From contig CAZYMS010000004.1 in the NCBI GenBank assembly GCA_964648985.1, forward strand, positions 13,246 through 77,245: a DNA stretch of 64,000 nt, written 5' to 3'. The first letter of the stretch is position 1. Every line of letters starts with the position of its first letter. The notes under the pieces are model-generated. The model ran no database searches. It saw only the letters and a list, made by a program, of their open reading frames with translations, and had not been told where the DNA came from. The position numbers and the translations under genes are program-made. Positions 26,201-35,200 of the stretch are shown piece after piece. This stretch comes from JAEUSE01 sp964648985 (GTDB taxonomy: Bacteria; Patescibacteriota; Doudnabacteria; UBA920).

Positions 26201-29200
26201 ATGGTGCTGTGGGCGGTAATGCTGGACCTTCAGGGAATATTTCTGGAAGTACTGGTGCTACTGCAGGTACAGGCGGCGTCGGTGGTATTGGTGGTGCTGT
26301 ATTTATTGGTGGTTTGGCTGGTGACAACCCTGGAGTGATTCATAACTCTACAGTTGTTGGAAGTTTATCTGCAAGTAATAAAGCAGGTGGTAACGGTGGA
26401 AATGGTGGCATTGGAGGTGACGGTAGTTTAGGTACGGGTAGTCACAATGGTGGTGTGGGTGGACTCGGAGGCGCTGGAGGCGCTAGCGGTGCACTATATA
26501 TGGGTGGTCTTGCTGGGCAGGGAAATGGAAATATTTCTGACTCAAGTAGTACTGGCGGAACAATGACTGTCGCTCAATCAGTTGGTGGTGGTAACGGTGG
26601 TAATGGTGGTAATGGTGGTACTGCTGGTACTGGCGGCAGAAATGGAACTGGCGGAGCAGGTGGTGCCGGTGGTGTGACTGGAGCAATGTTTGTTGGCGGT
26701 GCAATTGGGCACAACTCTTTGGCTAATGTTACTTTTGATAATATTTTTTCGACTAATAATATCGTAATTAGTGCGGACGATGGCGGTGATGGCGGTGCTG
26801 GTGCTAATGGGGCAAATGGAGCGATTGGGGGAATTGGTGGCGCCGGCGGCGCCGGCGGAGTAACTCAGACTACTGCGACAAATGCTGGTGGTTTGATCGG
26901 TGATGTGACCGGAGCGGGGACATCGATTTTAAATTCTTATGCTACAGGAAATGTTACCGTAGTTGGTGACTCTGGTGGGACAGGTGCGACCGGTGGTGCT
27001 GGTGGTAATGGTGCTGCAGGTATGACAGGCGGCGCTGGTGCTGTTGGTGGAGCTGGCGGCTCTGGTGGTTACGTGTATGGTGGCGGTTTAATCGGGTTTA
27101 CTAGTACTAATGCTTATGTTGGAAGTTCACATGCTACCGGAAATGTAACAATAACAGCTGGAAGTGGCGGTGCCGCGGGTAATGGTGGCGCAGGCGGCGC
27201 TGGTGGCTCAGCATCAGTTGGCGGGGCAGGGGCTATCGGCGGTGCCGGTGGTGTTGGAGGAATTTCTAATGTCGGTGGATTAGTAGGATATGCTACCTCT
27301 GGTATTATTGTTGATTCATATTCGACAGGGGCAGTACAAGGTACATCTGGTAATGGTGGAAACTCTGGTAATGGTGGCGCAGGAGGTAGCGGTGGTAGTG
27401 GAGCAATTGGTGGCGCAGGTGGTGCCGGAACTGTAGGAGCGGCTGGTGGAGCCAGTTTTACCGGTGGTTTGATAGGAGATCATGCTATTACTATTGAAAC
27501 TTCTTACCATACTACAGGTGCAGTTACTTCTTATTCTGGTAATGGCGGAGCAGGTGGTGCTGGTGGTGCCGGCGGCGCATCGGGAAATATTACAAATGGA
27601 ACCGCTGCAATTGGCGGCGCTGGCGGTGCTGGCGGTGCCGGCGGTGCATTGCACGCAGGTGGTTTAGTCGGTAGAAACAATGCTGTTACCGGTATTATAA
27701 ATAATTCTTATGCAACTTCGAACGTCAATGGCGTAGGGGGTAATGGCGGAGCAGGTGGTGCCGGTGGCGCTGGTGGAGATGGCTCAAGCGGGACTAATCA
27801 TATCGGTGGTGCCGGTGGCGCTGGTGGTGCCGGTGGTGCAGCGGCGATTGCTGTGGCATCATCTCTACAAATTGGAGGCTTAGTTGGTAGTAATTTGCTT
27901 GGTACAATTACTAACTCTTATGCTCAAACAGGAACAGTAACTGCTACAGGTGGTGCCGGCGGGGCAAGTAGCCAGGGCGGTGTTGGTGGCACTGGTACTG
28001 GCACAGCTTTATATGGTATTGGCGGTGCTGGTGGTATTGGCGGTGCCGGCGGTGGTATATATGCGGGTGGTTTAGTTGGTTATACAACTGGTGTTATTCA
28101 AACTGGTTCATATTCTAAAACCAGTATTGATGTTACTGGTGGTGCTGGTGCAAATGGCTCTGATGGCCGTAGCGCTGCCGCAAACAGCGGAGTTGCAGGT
28201 AGCGCTGGAGGAGCAGGTGGTGCTTCCGGAATAGTTTATGCTGGTGGATTAGTAGGGTATGCGACTTCGGATATTATTTCTTCTTATGCCAGTTTCCATG
28301 CAGGGTCAGGCAAAGGAAACATTGTTGTGAATGGTGGTGTTGCGGGTAATGGCGGTTCAGGCGGCGATGGCGGTTCTGGTTTGGTTGGCGGCAGTGTCGG
28401 CGGCGCGGGTGGTGTCGGCGGCGCGGGTGGTGCTGAGACTGGGTCGTTTGTTGGAGGATTATCTGGCTATATTTCAGCTACCGGTGTAATTACTGATTCT
28501 TACTCTGAAAACTTAACTATCACCGGAGCAGAACAACCTGGAGGTGCAGGCGGCGATGGCGGAAGCGGCGGCACAGGAGTTGGTACTTTTGTCGGCGGCA
28601 TTGGAGCTGTTGGTGGTGCAGGCGGCGCCGGTGGGGTTCGCGCTTTTGGCGGTTTAGTCGGTGATAACTTAGGGACAATCCAATCTGGGTCGTATTCAAA
28701 TGTAAATATTACAGTTGTTGGAGGTGCAGGCGGCGATGGCGGAAGCGGCGGCAACGGCGGTACCTCTGGTAGTTCTGTATCTTCTGGTACAGCTGCAGCC
28801 GGCGGTGTTGGTGGTGCAGGCGGAGCCGGAGCAGCTACGTATGGTGGCGGTTTAGTCGGCCGTATGTCTGGAACTACTCAACTTTTACAAATTTTAAATT
28901 CTTATGCGACAGGTTCTGTAACTGTAGTAGGAGGTTTGGGTGGTAATGGTGGTAATGGTGGTAATGGCGGTAATGGATCAACAGGAACTTCTACTCACAT
29001 CGGTTCCGTTGGTGCGCTTGGCGGTGCTGCAGGTGTGGGTGGTGAAGCAGATGCAGGTGGGTTAGTTGGAATGAGTAACTTCTCTTCTGGCACAAGCAAC
29101 TTTTTATACACATATGCCACAGGAAATGTTTCTAGTACAGGAGGGAACTCTGGAGCTGCGGGAACATCTGGTAATGGTGGTGCATCTCGCACAACTATAG

Positions 29201-32200
29201 CCGGAGGTGCTGGAGGTGGTGCGGTTGCCGGGGTAGCTGGTGGTGCTAGTTATGCTGGTGGTTTAATTGGTAATAATAGAATCACAACAGGGTTAAGTGA
29301 TGTGATCGGGTCTTATGCTACTGGCAATGTCACCAGTATTGGTGGTGTGGGAAGTACTGGAAGCTTGGGTGGTAACGGTGCAAATGGGGCAGCAAGTTCT
29401 GTTGGTGGTGCTGGCGGTGTTGGTGGTGCTGGCGGCATCGGCGGTGAAGCAGATGCCGGTGGTTTACTTGGGTATGGAAGCGTTACCAGTGGCGGTAGTA
29501 AATATTTTAATTCATACTCTACTGGTAATACTGTAACAGCCACTGGGGGCACTGGTGGTAACAGCGGTAGTGCCGGTACTGCCGGTAATGGAGGTTCTGG
29601 TGCTGCTGGTGGTGCAACTAGTGCAGCTGGGGTAGGTGGAACAGGCGGCGCAGCCTATGCTGGTGGACTAACTGCTCAACTGGTAGGCTCAGTTTTAATT
29701 ACAACAAGTTATTCTACTAGAAACGTTTTGGCTACTGGGGGTGCTAGTGGTAACGGTGCAACTGGAGTTGCTGGAAGTACCGGCGGTTCTGGTGCTATAG
29801 GTGGCACTGGTGGGGCTGGTGGTACTGCTGGTGCTGGTGGTGCTAGTTATGCTGGTGGCTTAGTGGGAAGTAGTGCGGGGATTATTGGTGGTATTTCTTA
29901 TGCGACTGGAAATGTCACTTCTAATGGAGGAGAAGCTGGGACTTCAGGTGCAGGCGGTGCAGGCGGCGCAAGTGGAAGTATTTCAGGTTCTACCGCCGCA
30001 ACTGGTGGCGCAGGAGGTAGCGGTGGCGCAGGTGGTGCTAGTTATGCTGGTGGCTTAGTCGGAAACAACGGAGCAACTGGTATTATTTCATATTCTTATT
30101 CAACAGGTTCGGTGACTTCACTAGGTAGAAATGGCTCCAACGGTAATACTGGCGGCGCTGGTGGAGATGGTTCTAGCGGAACTGGAAACCATGTTGGTGG
30201 AACTGGTGGCGCAGGCGGCGCAGGTGGCGCAGGTGGCGCAAGTTATTCTGGTGGTTTAGTCGGAAACAATGTTAATACTACGAACACAATCACTACCAGT
30301 TACACATCAGGAAATGTAACTGGTACAAGCGGTACCGGTGGTAATGCTGGTATTGGTGGTGCAGGCGGTTTGGCTGGCAATGTTGGCGCTGGTGGTGCGG
30401 GCGGTGTCGGTGGCGCAGGTGGCGCAGCTGGGGTTTTGTATACTGGTGGGTTTGTTGGTTATAACGATGGGACTGTTCAATTATATTCTTATGCGACTGG
30501 GAATGTGAGTGGTACTGCTGGTGCCGGTGGTAATGGGTCTACTGGCGGTGTTGGTGCTGACGGCTTTGACGGTACAACCGCAAACGGTGGTGCTGGCGGC
30601 GTTGGTGGTGCAGGCGGCGCAGGCGGCGCTGGTGGTATTACTTATGGTGGTGGTTTTACAGGGTGGAATAATACGGCCAGAACAATTCGTGATTCATCAT
30701 CAAGTGGAGACCTTATCCTAACTGGCGGCGCTGGCGGTAATGGAGGAACTGGCGGTAATGGAGGAACTGGCGGTGATGGTGCTGCTGCCGGAACCGGAGG
30801 AACTGGCGGCGCAGCAGGAGCCCGCAGCGCTGGTATTGTAGGTGGTATTACTTATGGTGGTGGATTTGCTGGATATAATTTAGGAACTTTATATGCAGAT
30901 TATGCAGAAGGAAATGTGACAGTAAATGGTGGTGCTGGTGGTGCTGGTGGTAACGGCGGTACAGCAGGTGCTGGTGGTAACGGCGGCGCAACTGGAGCTG
31001 GGGGAGTTGGCGGTGCTCAAGGTGCTACTGCAGCAGGTGGTGCTGGTGGTGCATTGTATGCTGGTGGTTTTGCTGGCTACAATTTCACTGCTGGATTAAT
31101 TCAGTATTCTTGGGCGTCAGGTGACATTACAACTGTAGGCGGTAATGGTGGTGCATCTGGAACAGCGGGAACTTCGGGTACTGGCGGCGCCGGTGGTACT
31201 CTTGCTGGCGGAGCCGGTGGCGCAGCGGTAGCCGGTGGCGCCGGTGGCGCAGGCGGCGCTAGTTTTGCCGGTGGATTCATCGGTGCAGATTTAACTACAG
31301 GAAGTTTTAATACAAGTTATGCTTCTGGTTCTGTAACTATGACGGGTGGTAATGGAGCTATGGGAGGAGTGGGGGGTGTTGGCGGACATGGAGGTACTGG
31401 TGGTTCTGGTGGGTCTGGTAATGGCGGTGCCGGAATAATTGGTGGTACTGGAGGAGTTGGAGGAGTTGGAGGTGCTGTTACCGGCGGAGGTTTAGTTGGT
31501 CAGAACACTGGAACTATTTCTAATGCTTATGCTTTAGGTAGTGTGACTGGGACTGCTGGCACTCCAGGTAATGGTGGCGCAGGCGGTAATGGCGGTAATG
31601 GCGGCACGGCTGGTGGTGGAACTGCTGGTTCTAATGGTAATGGCGGTGCCGGTGGCGCAGGCGGCGCTGGAGCCAATGCGCACATGGGAGGACTACTAGG
31701 TAGTCAAGCTACTTCTGTCATTACAAATGTTTATTCTTCTGGTGTGCCAACAGGAACTAAGACCACTGGTGCCACTGGTGGCGCTGGCGGTATTGCGGGA
31801 GTTGGTGGAACTGGCGGTAGTGGCGGTGCTTCTGGAGCAATAGGATCTTCTGCGTCTACCCAGTATGTTGGAGGTATCACCGGCTTACCAACAAGTGGAA
31901 CATATGTCTCGACATATTGGGACACAACAACCTCCGGTTACGCAGCAGGGGATGGTGTTGGTAATGGTGCGGACCCGTCTGGTATGACCGGTAAGACAAC
32001 CGCCGAAATGAAACAGGAAACTACTTTTGTAGGCTGGGACTTTACTTCTTTGATTTGGGATATAGATGAAAATAACACTTATCCATATTTTAGTTATCAA
32101 ACAGTACCCGATTCACCAACTAATATTGTTGCTGTAGGTGGTAATGGTCAGGCCACGATTACATTTACCCCGCCTGTAGATAATGGCAGTTCTACCATCG

Positions 32201-35200
32201 TCAGTTACACTGTAACTTCTAATACTGGTGGCCACACAGCAATAGGTGGCGGTTCGCCAATTACGGTTACTGGTTTAACCAATGGTACAACCTATACCTT
32301 TACTGTTACAGCGACCAATGCTAACGGTACCAGTTCGGCTTCCGGCACAAGCAATGCGGTTACACCTGCAACTGTCCCAGGTGCTCCTACAAATGTTTCT
32401 GCAGTACGGGGTAACGGACAAGCAACTATTACATTTACTGCTCCTGCTGGTAATGGCGGTTCAGCGATATTGTCGTACACAGTTACATCCAGTCCCGGCG
32501 GACTTACCGCTACTGGCGGCTCTTCGCCATTGGTTGTCACTGGTCTTTCAAATGGTACAACATACACTTTTACGGTTACCGCTACAAATAGTGCAGGTAC
32601 AGGTGTTTCTTCAAGTTCAAGCAACTCTGTAACACCAGCAACAGTACCTGGCGCTCCTACTGGTGTCACAGCTGTCGCAGGCAACGGACAAGCAACTATT
32701 ACATTCACGGCTCCTCTAAGCAATGGTGGTGACCCTATTACTTCTTATACCGTTACCTCAAGCCCAGGCGGATTTACAGCGACCGGCGGCAGCTCCCCAA
32801 TTATCGTAACCGGACTTACGAATGGTACTGCATACACGTTTACTGTTGTGGCGACTAACACCATTGGAAATAGTACGTCATCTAGTACTAGTAATTCTGT
32901 AACACCAGCAACAGTACCTGGCGCTCCTACTGGTGTCACAGCTGTCGCAGGCAACGGACAAGCAACTATTACATTCACGGCTCCTCTAAGCAATGGTGGT
33001 GACCCTATTACTTCTTATACCGTTACCTCAAGCCCAGGCGGATTTACAGCGACCGGCGGCAGCTCCCCAATTATCGTAACCGGACTTACGAATGGTACTG
33101 CATACACGTTTACTGTTGTGGCGACAAATGCGGTAGGTGATAGCAGTGCTTCTTCGAGCAGCAATGCGGTTACACCTGCAACTGTCCCAGGTGCTCCTAC
33201 AAATGTTTCTGCAGTACGGGGTAACGGACAAGCAACTATTACATTTACTGCTCCTGCTGGTAATGGCGGTTCAGCGATATTGTCGTACACAGTTACATCC
33301 AGTCCCGGCGGACTTACCGCTACTGGCGGCTCTTCGCCATTGGTTGTCACTGGTCTTTCAAATGGTACAACATACACTTTTACGGTAATAGCTACGAATG
33401 CAGTGGGAGACAGCAGTAGTTCAAGTGCAAGCAATTCAATTTCACCAGCCACAGTACCCGGCGCCCCTATAGTTGGTACGGCAACTGCTGGGGACGGCGA
33501 AGCAACTATTACATTTACACCACCAGCGAGTGACGGCAGTGCTGTCATAACCAGCTACACCGTAACTTCCAGCCCTGGCGGGCTTACTGCCACTGGTGGT
33601 TCTTCACCGCTTATAGTTACAGGACTTACGAATGGTGTCACGTATACGTTTACCGTAACAGCGACCAATGCTGTTGGGGTAAGTAGTGGCTCGAGCTCGA
33701 GTAATTCTGTGGTTCCAAAAACTATTCCCGGTGCTCCAACAGGTGTCACCGCCGTTCGCGGAAATGGTGAAGCGACTATTACGTTTACTGCTCCGGTGAG
33801 CAACGGCGGCTCAGCCATAACCAGCTACACCGTTACTTCCAGCCCTGGCGGCTTTACCGCAACCGGCGGATCTTCGCCAATCACGGTAACAGGTTTGACC
33901 AACGGTACAACATATACGTTTACGGTGACTGCGACAAATGCTGCTGGTACGAGCATTGCTTCTAGCTCGAGTAACTCAGTTATTCCTGCTACGGTGCCCG
34001 GTGCACCTACAGCCGTAACCGCCGTTCGCGGAAATGGTGAAGCCTCTGTTTCATTTACTGCGCCTATTAGCAACGGCGGTTCGGCAATAACCGGCTATAC
34101 CGTTACTTCCAGCCCGGGCGGCATAACCGCTAGTGGCGGTTCTTCGCCAATAGTTATAACTGGTCTTTCAAATGGCACTGCATACACGTTTACGGTAGTG
34201 GCAACAAATGCTATAGGTAGTAGCGCTGCTTCGAGCTCCAGTAATTCAATCACTCCTGCTGCTGTGCCAGGCGCGCCAACAAGTGTTGCTGCTGTTGCGG
34301 GTAATGGCGAAGCAATCATTTCATTTACTGCGCCGCTTGACAATGGGAGTGCTGCCATAACTAGCTACACCGTTACTTCCAGCCCTGGCGGCTTTACCGC
34401 AACCGGTGGTTCTTCGCCACTCATTGTGACAGGTTTAACCAACGGCGTAACATATACGTTTACCGTTACCGCAACGAATGCAGTTGGTACGAGCATTGCA
34501 TCCAGCTCCAGTAATTCCATAGTGCCTGCAACAGTACCAGGTGCGCCAACTTCAGTAACCGCCGTTCGCGGAAATGGTGAAGCGACTATTACATTTACTG
34601 CTCCGGTGAGCAACGGCGGTTCAGTCATTACCGGTTACACCGTTACTTCCAGCCCTGGCGGCTTTACTGCCACTGGTGGTTCTTCACCGCTTATAGTTAC
34701 AGGACTTACGAATGGTGTCACGTATACGTTTACCGTTACTGCAACGAATGGCATTGGTACGAGCATAACTTCCAGCTCATCCAATTCAGTGGTACCAGCA
34801 ACAGTGCCCGGTGCTCCAACAGCCGTAACCGCCGTTCGCGGAAATGGTGAAGCGACTATTACATTTACTGCTCCGGTGAGCAACGGCGGTTCAGTCATTA
34901 CCGGTTACACCGTTACTTCCAGCCCTGGCGGCTTTACCGCAACCGGCGGATCTTCGCCAATCACGGTAACAGGTTTGACCAACGGTACAAGTTACACCTT
35001 TACGGTAGTGGCCACGAATGCAGTGGGCTCGAGTAGTAACTCAGGTGCAAGTAGCGCAGTAACTCCTGCTACTGTGCCGGATGCGCCTATAAACGTAGCG
35101 GGAACAATTGGTGATGGTAGTGTTACTGTGTCCTTCACAACCCCGGTATCGAATGGTGGCTCCGCAATAACCAGCTACACGGTTACTTCGAACATTGGCG

